A DNA stretch of 64,000 nt, from NCBI GenBank assembly GCA_947311845.1, contig CAMZMU010000027.1:46626758-46690757 (forward strand), in the 5' to 3' direction. The DNA comes from Poa pratensis. Taxonomy: Eukaryota; Streptophyta; Magnoliopsida; Poales; Poaceae. Under the pieces are notes generated by a model. It was not told the origin of the DNA and ran no database searches. It worked only from the letters and a program-made list of their open reading frames with translations. How positions within the stretch are numbered: the stretch's first letter is position 1; each line of letters begins with the position of its first letter. A program made the position numbers and the translations under genes. Shown piece by piece: positions 20,975-32,505 of this stretch.

Positions 20975-22158
20975 TGAAAGGGCACTTTCATTCCCTATGT
21001 GTTTTGATGTTTGTTGACAACTCAATTAGATGTCTAATGTTTGTGCTAAATAAGTGCAGGAATTATCTATCTTATGTGCACAGGTTTTATCTCAAAAAGG
21101 AAGAAATGATGGCTTTATTTGCCCAGTCGGTACTACCGGGGTTGGCCCGGTACTACCGGGTTCTCCAGGTTTTTGCCTTGCGGAACTACCGCTGCCGGTA
21201 CAGGGGCCAGTACCGCGTCGCCCAAAAGTGTTATGTATCCCCAGGTTTTATCCCGGTAGTAGACGCGGTAGTGGCGCGGTACTACCGCGAAGAGAGTACT
21301 ACGGACCGTGCGGTCCGGTACTACCGCTGCGGTCAACGCAAGCTTGACTGGTCAATCGAAGCTAGGCTCCATGCGGTACTACCAGGCGTGGTCCGGTACT
21401 ACCGATGCGGGCAGTTTTGGTCTTCAACGGGCAGAAAATTGGGAGGGGATATTTAATCCCCTTCACCTACCTTTGGACATTTAGCTTGCTCTCCATTGAA
21501 GACCATCATTAATACAAGCTCAAGCTTTGCTAGATCTCCCAATCCCTCCACCCAAACTCGTTGATTTTTGGAGGATTGAAGGAGAAGGCCCCGATCTACA
21601 TCTTCACCAAGCCATTTTTCATTTCCCCCTCATTCACTTGAGGGAACACTTGATAGGGTTTCCACTAGGAAAACCTAGCCCATTGTTGTACTTACTTGTT
21701 TGTCTTTGTGACAGATTGTAGTTGTTTGGGAGCCCCCAATCCTTTGTGGTTGTGCCCCAAATCATTGTTGTAAAGGCTCCGGACTCCACCTTGAAGGTTT
21801 CCGATAGTTGAAGTGAACCAATCCTTTGTGGTGCGGTTCACCGGAGAAGAGGGTGAAGCCTTTGTGGCTATTGAACCATTGTGTTGGTTCACACCTCTCC
21901 AACGAGACGTACTCTCCTAAAAAAGAGGAACTCGGGAATACATCCGTGTCTCCGCGTGCTTTGTCTTCGGTTACCTCTATCCTTGTTTACCGCCTTACTT
22001 ATATATAGCGTGCTTAGTTGTTAGCTTGTCATATAGGTAAATTCACCGTAGTTGTATATCTAGAGAATTTACCTTTTGTGTCAAGGCTAATTTGAAAAAG
22101 ACTAAAATTTGGAGTAGCACCTATTCACCCCCCCTCTAGTGTCATACCGATCCTTTCA
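20975..22158 (+). repeat. 3' LTR of the copia element
   Basis: It begins TGAAAGGGC after the PPT and ends CCTTTCA. It matches 113-1301 throughout, including the CGGTACTACCG palindromes. The next five bases, GAGAC, are the mutated target duplication of GTGAC. Confidence 0.92.
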
Positions 22159-22874
22159 GAGACAGCAACCCCTAAGGTTGTGGATGTGCTGTTGCTACTA
22201 GGGGTAACCTAATGATGCTTTGTCTAAGGATGAATGTGTTGTTTACATTATGCACTTTACTTAATGCAATTGTCTGTTGCTTGCAACTTAATACTGGAAG
22301 GGATGCGGATGCTAACCTGAAGGTGGACTATTTAGGCACAGATGCATGCCGGATAGCGGTCTGTGTACTTTGTCGTAATGCCCAAATGAATCTCATAGTA
22401 GACACCATAACTTGCACATGCATGTTATGCACTTATCAATATTGTCAATTGCCCAGCTGTAATTTGTTTACCCAACATGGTAGTTATTTATTATGGAGAG
22501 ACACCACTAGTGAACTGTGGACCCCGGTCCATTCTTTTACATCTGAAATACAACCTACTGCAATCATTGTTTTTTTTCATTCTCTGCAAACAAACATCAT
22601 TTTCCACACTATACGTCTAATCCTTTGTTTTTCAACAAGCCGGTGAGATTGACAACCTCACTGTTAAGTTGGGGCAAAGTAGTTGGATTGTGTTGTGCAG
22701 GTTCCACGTTGGCACCAGAATCCCTGTGTTGCGCCGCACTACACTCCTTCACCAACAACCTTCAGAAGTGACTTTGATCTCCTACTGGTCCGATTAAACC
22801 TTGGTTTCATACTGAGGGAAAACTTGCTGCTGCACTCATCATATCTTCCTTGGGGTTCCCAACGAACGTGTGAC
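22159..22874 (+). mobile_element. Right part of the old gypsy LTR, end missing
   Basis: This continues the LTR begun at 1-112, in + orientation, with the same landmarks as the reverse complement of 8200-8890. The match stops at about 22874 (CGTGTGAC), some 65 bp short of the normal LTR end, and CACTA-type sequence begins at once. One of the two was therefore truncated at this junction. Confidence 0.82.
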
Positions 22875-22876
22875 TT

Positions 22877-24915
22877 TCACGTCATCATGGCGCCGCCGGT
22901 CCTCCTGACCCCCTGAAGACCCTCCCCAAGACGAATCTGGGTCTTCGGCCATTCCATCATCCACTGCCCACATTCGCCAAGCTTCATGTGTTTCTCGCTC
23001 CCGGAGGTTGCGTGGGGGGGGCGAGGGGGTTCGATGTCACAGAACTCAGGCACTACCTCGCTCACATTGACTTTCATCACGACCTCGCTCATTCGGGTGT
23101 TGTGCATATCACGGGTCAAAGGTTGTATGATCTTGGCCGTTGCGACTTCCTTCAACTCGCCACCAGCCCCCACCCTATGCAGGAGTATGCAAGGCATGTC
23201 CTGGGAGTCAACACATGTTGGACACCATGAGATATGGCAGTCATCAAAGGCATATATAGTCATACAAGATGTCGCGGACTAACTAATTAGTTACCTTGTG
23301 ATGGCGTTGAGCTCGGCTAATGTAGAGACAAGGGCGCCGGTGCCGGCGGCCGGCCTATCATTCTCCGACCGCTCGTGTGCATTATCATTATTCTCCGGCC
23401 TTGGTGTATGTTGATCCACGATAGGGGGCACCGGTGGGGTCACCAGGACCGGCGACACGTTATTGCTGGAGGTGCTGCCGGCGAAGCTGGGCACATGTAT
23501 CGGCCCCTGTTGACCTCCCGCTTGCCAAGCAGCTTTCCCCTGCAGCAATGCAGGGGGTAAGAAACTCCAGAGCTTCTCGTCCACCTTCTCGGCCACTAGC
23601 TTGTCCACCATGCTGGAGTCCACCTTTTCGTGCTCTAGTGTCTCCAGCTTCTTCCTTAGCTCGAGAACCTCGGCTTTATCTTTAGCCGGCTTCCTCCTCT
23701 CCTTTTTCTTCTCGGTGTCCGTGCTGTAGTACCGGAGGAACTTCATGCTCGTACCAAAGCCGGTCACACGGCCAGCTGATGTCGACGGCTTTGACTTGTC
23801 CCTCCCCTTGTAAACGTTCATCGCCCGGTTGAAAGTTGTGTCCCACGGGCCGACCTCAACCTCCTGGGATGACGGGCCGGCCTGAGCCTCATCCGCCAAC
23901 TGCTCCTCCTGCGGACAAAGGAAATTAACGTGAACCCATGTAGAAATCAACGCAAATGAACTTTGAGATATCCATGGTAATTAAGTTCCTTACCAGCACT
24001 TTCTCGGATTTCAGCACATCGTTCATAGTCGGCAACGAATTCCCCCGTCCCGGCTTCAGATAGTAGCGGGACCGAACAAAGTTCCTAACTTGCTCGTCCG
24101 TGATTTTAAGCCACGGGTTCTCTTTTCCAAGTTTTGCAACCTCGATATCCTCCTTATCCCAAGCGGTGGTTACCTAAGTTCAGTGCCCGCATATCCTTCC
24201 CCCACTGGGTCCATTTTTGAGCCTCCGGAGATTACAAGGACAACTTGAATGCCTCGAACTCTTCTATGTCGATGTACGGCTCTTTGGCACTGATCTTCGC
24301 CCAGCTAAGACCCATATCAATCTTCGCCTTCACCCGTCCTCTCCAACTGGTCAAGGCGGTGCTCATCTTCGTGATGGCGTGGTTGTCCACCTTTTTGTTT
24401 CCATCATCTGGGAAATTGTATCGTTGGTGAAGCTTCTTGAGGAGGTCTTGGCGCAAAGCCTCATTCTCCTTGCTCCTGAGGTCATACGTGGTGATCGGCA
24501 TGGTTTCCCGGAGGATGCACCCTAGTTGCATGCCGTACCCGCTTGCGATGTCCCTAGGCTCCTGTGGTTGGCCACTTGAGGAGACCTTAGTGAACGTGTC
24601 TGTGACGGTGCCGACCGCTTGCGGTGTCCGGTCCTTCCTCGGCTTCTTAAGCCTCTTAGCGGTCGGGTTACTGCCACCACCGCCATCCGTGTGGTCGCCA
24701 CCCCCGACATCCGTGTGGTCGCCGCCATCGGTGGTGGTGGTTTCATCCCCATCGCCGCCGGCATCCTCTATCAGAAAGTCACCATCGCCGTCACGAGCCA
24801 GTTCGGTAGCCTCCGCATCCTCCATCTCCTGGGACACTTGCCAGAACAACTTGTTCTTTTCTCTAGCTTGTTCTTCGACGCTCATGTGCTTAGAAGGGCC
24901 GGCCTCGGAGGACAT
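22877..24915 (-). pseudogene. CACTA TnpA-like gene, frameshifted
   Basis: Exon-like pieces are 24915-24232, a frameshifted stretch 24230-23990 and 23950-23291, then a C-terminal piece 23263-22877. The first begins MSSEAGPSKHMSVEEQ, is Gly/Asp-rich, then has SGYGMQLGCILRETMPIT and a helical region. The middle stretch (WTQWGKDMRALNLG, NPWLKITDEQVRNFVRSRYY) crosses at least three frames and stops. A GTAAGG donor at about 23990 suggests an intron before 23910. The 23950-23291 piece has a coiled coil (AEVLELRKKLETLEHEK). TnpA-like proteins bind subterminal repeats. The assignment rests on context and layout more than on a diagnostic motif. Confidence 0.65.
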
Positions 24916-26637
24916 GTTTGCACTGCATTAAAAAGAGAGGCAAAAAGTTAGTACAACAAATATAACAAAAGTATCACTTAATTTAGTACAAAGATACCCC
25001 GGCCCATGCATTAGTCGCAATACCCCATATGTCCTATTTTTTAGCAAAGTCATGCTAAATTTCATGAAAACATTTGGCATGACCTTTGCTAAAACTAGGA
25101 CATATGGATACCCGAATTTGCCGGAACGGAAGTTAATCGACGTTCCGGCAATCTCAAGGGCCTCACGGGGTACCTGCACAAGTATTTCACAAATAATGGC
25201 CGGCATCGCTGACCGGCAATAGCATCACATGAACACATTTCCCGCCGGCATAGCTGGCCGGCAATAGCATCACAAACAACCATGACACGATGGTCGTGGT
25301 ACCACAGAACACATGGTCGTCACGGGAGCTCACCAGGGGCATCTTCTGCCTAGCCGCACACACAAGCACCTGCAAGATAACAATGGTGGATTGTCAATTT
25401 ATCCCCTCATCATGCTAACACAAAAGAAATTGACATGGGCAGCAACTAACACTAACCTAGCCCGAAGTGCATAGTGGGTACGCATGTCTCTAGTGTGGTT
25501 GTTCGTTAACACAAAAGAAATCCAACCTAACACTAACCTAGCATCTAGCACACACATTTCACAAAAGCAGCTAGCAGCAAAGCACCTACTCCCTCCGTTC
25601 CAAATTAATTGACTTCCATTTGCCCACATGTGGATGTATATAGACATGTTATAAATATAGATACGTCCACATTTGGACAAATGAAAATCAATTAATTTGG
25701 AACGGAGGGAGTAGCAGCAACTAAAAATGCATCTTCAAAGTAGTTTTCAATTAAATTATGAGACCATATGATCATACATTGTCTACAACTAAAAATGCAC
25801 CTAGCAGCACACATTGAGGAGAAGTGCTAACTACAGTGCTACATTGCTACACTACTCCAACTACATACCTACGTTGCTACACTAGTACTACTCATTTCTG
25901 ATCATCTTCATCTAGCTATATATCTACAAAAGTTGCTATTTCTGCCCATCTAGTACACCATAGTGGCAGTAGCAAAAATCACTTCTAGTACACCATACCA
26001 ATTAACATATATAGTGGCAGTAGCAACTTTTTTTCATGTACAAACAAGCATTAGCAAAAACAATTATGTACTAACACTTCACAAAACATATAACACTTCA
26101 CAAATCATGTACTAACAAGCATGAGGAAGGAGGAATTGCACTGATTAACAAACATATAACACTTCACAAAATATAACATTGCACTGATTAATTTTTCCTA
26201 GCTAGGAATTTACGCAAACACCTTGCGTGCAGGTTTTGGGAGGGGAAGGAGGAGGAAGAGAGGGGAAGCTCACCTTGGCAGGGAAGGGGAGGGAGGGGAG
26301 GTCGCCGGCGTCTGCGTGACGAGGAGGCGACGCCGTTGGACTCGGATGAGGATGTGACGGCCGGCGGCGGACGAGGCCGAGGCCGAGAGCGCTACGGACG
26401 AGGCCGCGCGAGGCCGAGCGCCACCAGCGGAAGAGGGCGAGGGCGGGGCACAGGGGAGGTCACCGGCGACGAGGGGGGCGTGGAGGGGTTGGTGGCCAGT
26501 TGGGGCGGCGGCCAGAGGTGGTGCGGCGAGGGGTGCTGGCGGCGAGGGGTCGTCGTGAGCGCGCGGGCGGGAAGTTAGTGAAATTGGGGAAGAAAGGGGC
26601 AGCGCGGGGCGGCCCCACATGTAAGCGCACACCCGAG
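24916..26637. other. CACTA interior without a recognised gene
   Basis: This contains the leader of the TnpA-like gene, a Stowaway MITE at 25589-25711, AT-rich sequence to 26220 and a GC-rich stretch at 26280-26580. The GC-rich stretch on the minus strand could be a promoter or first exon. No protein was recognised. Confidence 0.5.
25589..25711. mobile_element. Stowaway-type MITE
   Basis: It has perfect-looking inverted ends CTCCCTCCGTTCCAAATTAA / TTAATTTGGAACGGAGGGAG flanked by TA on both sides (25587-25588, 25712-25713). It is 123 bp and can fold into one long hairpin. The CTCCCTCCGT terminus is the classic grass Stowaway (Tc1/mariner) signature. Confidence 0.93.
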
Positions 26638-26695
26638 AATTCTGTGGCGCACCTACGAAGGGATGCGCCACAGAATCAAGGTGCGCCACAGAATT
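26638..26695. repeat. Internal cluster of CACTA-type subterminal palindromes
   Basis: Three copies of TTCTGTGGCGCAC in alternating orientation form a hairpin (AATTCTGTGGCGCACC ... GCGCCACAGAATT). This is the same motif as at 31242-31544. Confidence 0.8.
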
Positions 26696-26786
26696 TCCTG
26701 GCCTAACAGGTCAAAAGGAAGTGCTGCTGTTACTTGACACTAACAGCAAAACATCCTATTGGTTTCAACAAAACTATATTAACATG

Positions 26787-26826
26787 GACAGCCAGGTTCG
26801 AATCCTGGCTGTCTCACTTTTTTTTT
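26787..26826 (+). other. tRNA T-arm-like inverted repeat with oligo(T)
   Basis: GACAGCCAGG and CCTGGCTGTC form a perfect 10-bp stem around TTCGAAT. GGTTCGAATCC (26795-26805) is a perfect pol III B box, and T9 follows. No A box or other tRNA arms are seen upstream, so it is at most a tRNA 3' fragment. Confidence 0.45.
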
Positions 26827-27138
26827 CAACTTGAAAAATATTTTTAGTTAAATTTAAATAAAAAGAACACAAACACATTATTGGTATTCTTTAAAAAAAT
26901 ATTGTCTCACACCAAATGGATCTCATACATATTCATGATCATACATATATATGCTTCCATTGTCTCACACACAAACACAAATTAAATACACCAAAAAAGT
27001 ATTCTTCGTCTCGGTTCCGCGAGCTAGCTTCTCTTCTTTCCCTTCTTCGCGGTTGAAAACTTTAGGCCGGTCACCTTGAGATTTCTTCGCGTGAACGGAC
27101 AACCTTTAGTAGGTAGGGAGGTCTTCCTTCTTTGTGTA

Positions 27139-28604
27139 CTAGTAGTAGTAGCATGTCGAAGAACTTGTCGAATTCCTCCTCGATCTTTGGCTCGTTGTCC
27201 AAGTCTTGCTCGGTGGCGCTCCTTCCATTCCGATGATGCTCCTCTTGCCCCTCCTCACGACAACACGGCTAGGCTTTGACGGGTCGGTAATGAAGAAGCA
27301 TTGCTCAACTTGGCTAGCGAGTACCCATGGCTCATTTTTCGCGGAGGCGTTCTTCGATTTGGCATCGGGTATTACCATGGTGGTGAAATACCGGCCTTCT
27401 TTGACGACGTCCTTGGCCCATCTTACACGGAACATTGGCACCACTCTCCACAGTAGTTGAGCTCCCATATGTCCTCAATCCTTCCGAAGTATCTTTCCTT
27501 GACAGTAGCCTCCTCATCGCCGTAGGATAGCATAGTTACTCCTGAGTTTTGATATTCGATTCTTGTCCTTTTCCTCGGTGTAGAATCTGTAGCCGTTGAT
27601 GTCGTACGCCTGATAGGTCTTTACGTTGTGCGAGGGACCCCGTGATAAGGAGAATATGAGTTTTCATCTTCCGTAGATGGCGTTTTGCTCTTTGCTAGCT
27701 CCATTGCTTTTGCTTGAACCAACGCGTGAAGCTGGAGTTGTGCTCTCTGGTTACGTCTCCCTTCTTCCTCGGCCGGCCCAGTTTGATGTAATGTTGCTCG
27801 AGTAAGCATTTGTGCTCTTCCACCCAAGTTTCGATCAATTGTAAGTGTTGTAGCGCGACCCGGTGAGCCCTGTCGAAGTCGTCCTTTCGACCCTGCATGC
27901 TGACAAAGATTGAGCTGGTGCCCTCTCGGTGACCATATCCATTGAGCCTGCCGAAGTGTTTCCTCCTGGGCAGACCAACATCCTGGTTCTCGGTGCTTAG
28001 ATAATTCTGGCAGAAGGAGATGCACTCGTAGGTTAGAAAGCCCTTGGCCATGCTTGCGTCTGGACGGGCCCTGTTGCGAACGTATCCTTTCATGACACCG
28101 TTCATCCTTTCGAACGGCATCATGTAGTGCATGAACGTTGGCCCGAGCTGCCTGATGTCATCAACGACATGGAGAAGGAGATGCACGCAGATATCAAAGA
28201 ATGCTGGCGGGAAGTAAATCTCGAGCTCGCATAGTATCAGCACGATCTCTTCCTGTAGCCTGTCGAGCTGCTTCACGCCGATCGACTTCCTGTTGATGAC
28301 GTCGAAAAAGTTGCAAAGGGCAAGCAGCGTATCACGGACGTGCTCGTCCATTATCCCTCGAATCGCAACGGGAAGTATCTGCGTCAACAGCACGTGACAG
28401 TCGTGAGACTTCATCCCGCTAAACCTCTTCTTCGTTCCGTCCAGATATCTGCTTATCTGCCCCGCGTAACCATGAGGAAATTTGACTCCTAGGAGACATG
28501 TAGAATTGCTCGAGCTCCTCCGGACTCATAGTGAAGCACGTAGCGGGAAGCACCACAGTGTTCTTCTTTACCCTTTTGCGGCAACCTTGAGTCCCTTCCG
28601 TCTG

Positions 28605-28637
<33 letters not shown>

Positions 28638-30429
28638 GTCATCGCTATCGGGGCCTGAAGATCTTTCCTGACACCAAGCCATTTCAGATCGTATCTTGCT
28701 TTCGTCCCATCCTTGGTCTTTTCCGGCATGTTGGAAAGAGTGCCAAGCAGACTCTCGGTGACATTCTTCGTAATGTGCATCATATCGAGGCTATGTGGCG
28801 TCTTGAGGACCTTCCAGTAGGGCAAGTTGTGGAAAACAGACCTCGCTTTCCATACACCCAGCAGCGGATCTACCTTCGGTCGTTTCTTTCCCGGCGCGGG
28901 CACTCCTCCAATTTTCAACAGCTCGTCGATTTCTGTGCCGCTCCTCGGGCTCGGGGTCCTTCGGCTCGTCCTTACCATTGAACAGGTCACCGTGTTTTCT
29001 CCACGGGTGATCCATGCGAAGCCACCTTCGAGCCCCTGGGTACACGGTTTTCGAAGACCCGGTTTCCTTGGTAGCTGGAGATGCGGGGTCTTATCCATGC
29101 ACCTGACACATGCGCAGAATCCGTGGCCTACCTGGGCCGATACATATGAGCAACCAGGATAGTCCTGCACCGTCGTGAGCAGCGGCTCTCATGGAAATAA
29201 TCTCCAGTGTAGGCATCCCACGTACGGGCTGGCGTCGCCCACAACGTGGCTAACTCCTCTTCCAACAGCGCGAGATACGTATGTATGTGGACACCTGCTT
29301 GTTTCGGCCCCTGAATGAGAATACTCATGTGTATATACCTTTGCTTCGTGCACAACCACGGGGGAAGGTTGTAAGGCCATACAAACACGGGCCAGGTGCT
29401 ATGCGTGCTACTCTGGTTGCCGAACGGATTGAGTCCATCGGTGCTCATACCGAGCCTGACGTTCCTTGCGTCGCCTCCGAAATTTCCGACGGCGTCCAAC
29501 TCTTGCCACTGGCTAGCGTCTGAAGGGTGTGTAAGGATCCTGCCCTTCTCCGGATCTTCTTCGGGCTTCTCCCTTTCCGCGTGCCATTGCATGAGCTTTG
29601 CTTCCTTAGGGTCCACGAAGTACCGCTGCAGACGGGGAGTGATAGGAAAGTACCATACCACTTTTCGAGGAACTTTCTTCCCACGGCTCTTGTACCGTCC
29701 TTGGCCGCACACCGGACATGTGGTTCTGTCCTCGTACTCGCCCCGATAAATTGCGCAATCATTGATGCAGGCGTGGTATTTAACGTGCGGTAGGTCAAGA
29801 GGGCACACGACTTTCTTGGCCTCCTCGATACTAGTTGGCAATGTGTTCCCCTCGGGAAGACGCTCGTGGAAGAATTGCATGTTCTTGTTGAAGCTCGCGT
29901 CGGTCCATTTGTTTCCCGACTTCATCTCCAGAGCATCAAGCGTTACTTGCAAGCGCGTATCCTGTGGCCGGCACCCAGGATACAACGGAGTCTTCCCGTC
30001 TATCTCCATTTGCGCCAGCTTGGCTTTCTCTCTAACGGTGCTCGCCTCCTTGAGGAGCAGTTCTTGAACATGAGACTCCATCAAGGCCGACATTAGCGAG
30101 CTCTGCGTGTTCGCGTCTTCTCCTCCACCACTCCTTCATCATACCATCCTTTCATCATGACCATGTCCGTCGGCATCTCCTTCGTCACGATCATCTTGCC
30201 CGCCCTCGTTTTCAGGCGCAACATTTGCTGTCGGCGCTTGGTTGAAGCCTTGCATGAAACCGCGCCTGAGCAGGTGTTCCTCCAATTGTCCGGAATCAGG
30301 GTCGATCCATCTCACAAGTTTGCAACTTCGACACGGACATCGTATCTGGCGCCCGTTGCACCGAATCATTTCCGCCTTCGCTTCTTCCTTGTAGTTGTTG
30401 ATTCGACTGGAGCTCATCTTGATGACCAT
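27139..30429 (-). pseudogene. CACTA TNP2-type transposase (TnpD-like), multiple frameshifts
   Basis: Domains follow the usual order. A transposase-associated segment with IRCPCRSCKLVRW comes first (30429-30139). A TNP2 region follows (30093-29128) with HACINDCAIYRGEYED, TTCPVCGQGRY and DGLNPFGNQSSTHS. The end of TNP2 is in another frame (29170-28568). A DUF4218-like region (28414-27695) has LPVAIRGIMDEHVRDTL and MPFERMNGVMKGYVRN. A DUF4216-like region is at 27600-27139. There are frame breaks near 29150, 28640 (at an Asp-codon run), 28415 and 27690. It would cut and join the CACTA ends, but is dead as it stands. Confidence 0.88.
28604..28642. repeat. (ATC)n triplet run inside the transposase
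   Basis: About eleven ATC units, encoding a run of Asp on the minus strand in one frame and Met in another. The transposase frame changes across this tract. Confidence 0.9.
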
Positions 30430-30487
30430 GGTCGCCTACGCGGTATACATATAGAGTATGTGTTATTAATTAGAATTATTTAACCGC

Positions 30488-30655
30488 AACATGCACACAC
30501 ACATACAAGCTCTCATGCACACACACATACAAGTTTCTCATGCGGGAAGTCAGAAAGTCGGGAAGTCGGAAAATCGGAAAAGTCGGAAAGTCGGGAAGTC
30601 GGGAAGTTGGAAAGTCAAAAAGTCAGGAAGTCGGGAAGTCGGAAAGTCGGAAATG
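30488..30655. repeat. Short tandem repeats upstream of the transposase
   Basis: A 25-bp-like unit (CACACACATACAAG..CTCATG) occurs twice at 30493-30541. It is followed by an irregular array of 7-8-bp units of the GGGAAGTC / GGAAAGTC type to about 30655. Confidence 0.8.
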
Positions 30656-31241
30656 TTCGACGAAAAAATTCGGCATGACCTCCCCTAAAAGTAGGACATA
30701 TGGGTGGTGCAAAAATTTACCGAAATGGAAATGAATCAACATTTTCGGCAAACATCCATGCACCACGCCGGCGCAACGCAACAACAAAAGGCAACAACAT
30801 GCACAACACACACAATCTTCATGTATAAACATCGATCGTCGCGCCATATACGTGCAAACCGCCCGCCGACAAGTTTCTCATGCCTTTAACAAACATCCAT
30901 ACACATCGTCGGCCACACAAAACATGCATATACATATCCATCCAATAATACCCACCTAGTAGATCTAGATCCGTTGCCAAGACGTGACCGTGATCGATGA
31001 GAGAGAGTGTGTGGTGATGGAGAGAAAATAGTGGACAAAAAGAGAGGAGGAGAATATATATGGAGGCTCTCCCCAAGCTCTCACCAATTATATATCAAAC
31101 AAAGTAGGTTTAACAACAAATAATGGAGAATAGCATGGGCAAAATGACGTGGGAGAGAGGAGGAACTCGAGCTAGATGGGAGAATGGAGAAGGTCACATG
31201 GGGAAAGTGGAGCTGCCACCTTTTTGTAGATCTGGGCCAAC

Positions 31242-31544
31242 ATTCTGTGGCGCACGCATCTCGGTGCGCTACAGAAAGCTGGATTTCTGTGGCGCATGGT
31301 GGCTGGTGTGCCACAGAAATTCAACTTTCTGTGGCGCACCGGGCCCCGTACGCCACAGAAAATGCCCAGATGGATCTGGCCCAATAATTTGCCGTGGGAC
31401 CCACAGAGTTTCTGTGACATAATTTCTGCTGTGGCGCATGGGCAAGAGATGCGCCACAGAAAGGCAACTATTTCTGTGGCGCACCAGGCTCCATGCGCCA
31501 CAGAATAATTCTGTGGCGCACCAATTAAGGGTGCGCCACAGAAT
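31242..31544. repeat. CACTA subterminal repeat block
   Basis: TTCTGTGGCGCAC and its complement GTGCGCCACAGAA occur about ten times as inverted pairs, giving a series of hairpins. Subterminal arrays of this kind bind TnpA in CACTA elements. The block marks the outer 5' side of the transposase gene. Confidence 0.85.
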
Positions 31545-31560
31545 GCCCACCTACCTATAA

Positions 31561-32232
31561 GCTTTTCCCTTTTATTGGTTGCGGCTATTTTATCGGTTGT
31601 GGCTATAAATATAAAGTTTAAATGAGCTATTATTGGAGACAAATAGACTGCATGGCTCAACTTGTTTAAGAGACTTTTTGGTCAAATATTTTATATGCTG
31701 ATTTTACTTAATGGACACACGAGATTTTTTTGGATATATTTGTAAACGTAAGATTCCATACAAGATTACAACAATATTTGATTTCTACATCGAAAAGTCC
31801 TATTCACAAAAGATAGCCTTGCTAAGAGAAGATGGACGGGATGTGAAAAAATGTGTTTTTTGTCAATGCAAACCATTTTGCACGAAACATTTGGAGGCTA
31901 AAACCATTTTACTTCATACTGTCCTTCGACTGGCATCGCTAATATGTTGGGTAAGTAATTGAATAGATTGAAAAGAAGACCAAAGAATGTATATATGTAG
32001 GGTTGTCGGCTTTTCTTTGGGCATTTCAGAATTGTCGGAACACTATTATTCTTAACAAGAGGGAAGATGTTCATTATTTGCAGGTTATCAACAAAGAGGT
32101 ATACTGGATACACATGTGATCATTCTTCCTTCTTACAAAACATCGGGGACATATGTATATTAGATGTAATTGGTTGATGGCAGTACTTCGGCCTATTGTC
32201 AATCGGGGTGGTTGGCTTGATTCTAAATACTG
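31561..32232. other. Intergenic, nothing recognised
   Basis: AT-rich sequence without a convincing ORF or repeat boundary. A TTTTATTGGTTGCGGCTA / TTTTATCGGTTGTGGCTA pair at about 31571-31606 is a short degenerate tandem repeat. Confidence 0.6.
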
Positions 32233-32505
32233 CTCCCTCCGATCCTTGATATAAGGTGTCTAAGCTTTTGTTACGGATATTAAGATACCAGTATTTTGCA
32301 TGCGGTGGACTAATTTTTTACCGATTTCTTTTGAGAGAAAGGAGCCCCTGTTAGCCACAAACTGAAAAAACAATACGTCAAATTCATCCGTTCTAGATTG
32401 TAACTCATTTTTTGATGGGTAAAGTTGTCTATAAATCGTAATACACCTTATATCTTAATTTTTCTCTCAAAATATTAGACACCTTATATTAAGGAACGGA
32501 GGGAG
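32233..32505. mobile_element. Stowaway-type MITE, 273 bp
   Basis: The ends CTCCCTCCGATCCTTGATATAAGG and the inverse of CCTTATATTAAGGAACGGAGGGAG pair imperfectly. TA follows the right end, and the left flank reads TG (mutated TA). Inside, GTGTCTAAG and TTAGACACC also pair. Confidence 0.9.

Larger units (their letters stand above)
113..22158 (+). mobile_element. Sirevirus-like Ty1/copia LTR retrotransposon, interrupted
   Basis: The element runs from a 5' LTR (TGAAAGGGCACTTT...) to a matching 3' LTR. It has a PBS matching initiator tRNA-Met (TGGTATCAGAGC), a purine-rich PPT, and the copia domain order gag, protease, integrase, RT, RNase H. It also carries an extra ORF between pol and the 3' LTR, as Sireviruses often do. 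Flanking 5-mers are GTGAC (108-112) and GAGAC (22159-22163), a target duplication with one mismatch. The interior contains a complete later gypsy insertion and an assembly gap. Without the gypsy the element would be roughly 10.4 kb. Pol is broken by several frameshifts, so this copy is not autonomous. Confidence 0.9.
22875..31560 (-). mobile_element. CACTA (En/Spm-like) DNA transposon remains
   Basis: Two minus-strand pseudogenes of CACTA type (TNP2/TnpD-like at 27139-30429, TnpA-like at 22877-24915) and two clusters of a TTCTGTGGCGCAC palindromic subterminal repeat support the call. No CACTA...TAGTG terminal inverted repeat was found at either edge. The left edge abuts the truncated old LTR. 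The right edge is placed just after the last subterminal repeat. The internal repeat cluster at 26638 leaves open that these are two elements joined end to end. Confidence 0.75.

Noticed and set aside
26787..26826. A complete tRNA gene
   Set aside because: Only the T-arm-like stem, B box and oligo(T) are present. No A box, anticodon arm or acceptor 5' strand is found upstream.
28568..28640. Poly-Met peptide as a real protein feature
   Set aside because: It is the wrong-frame reading of an ATC repeat within the CACTA transposase.
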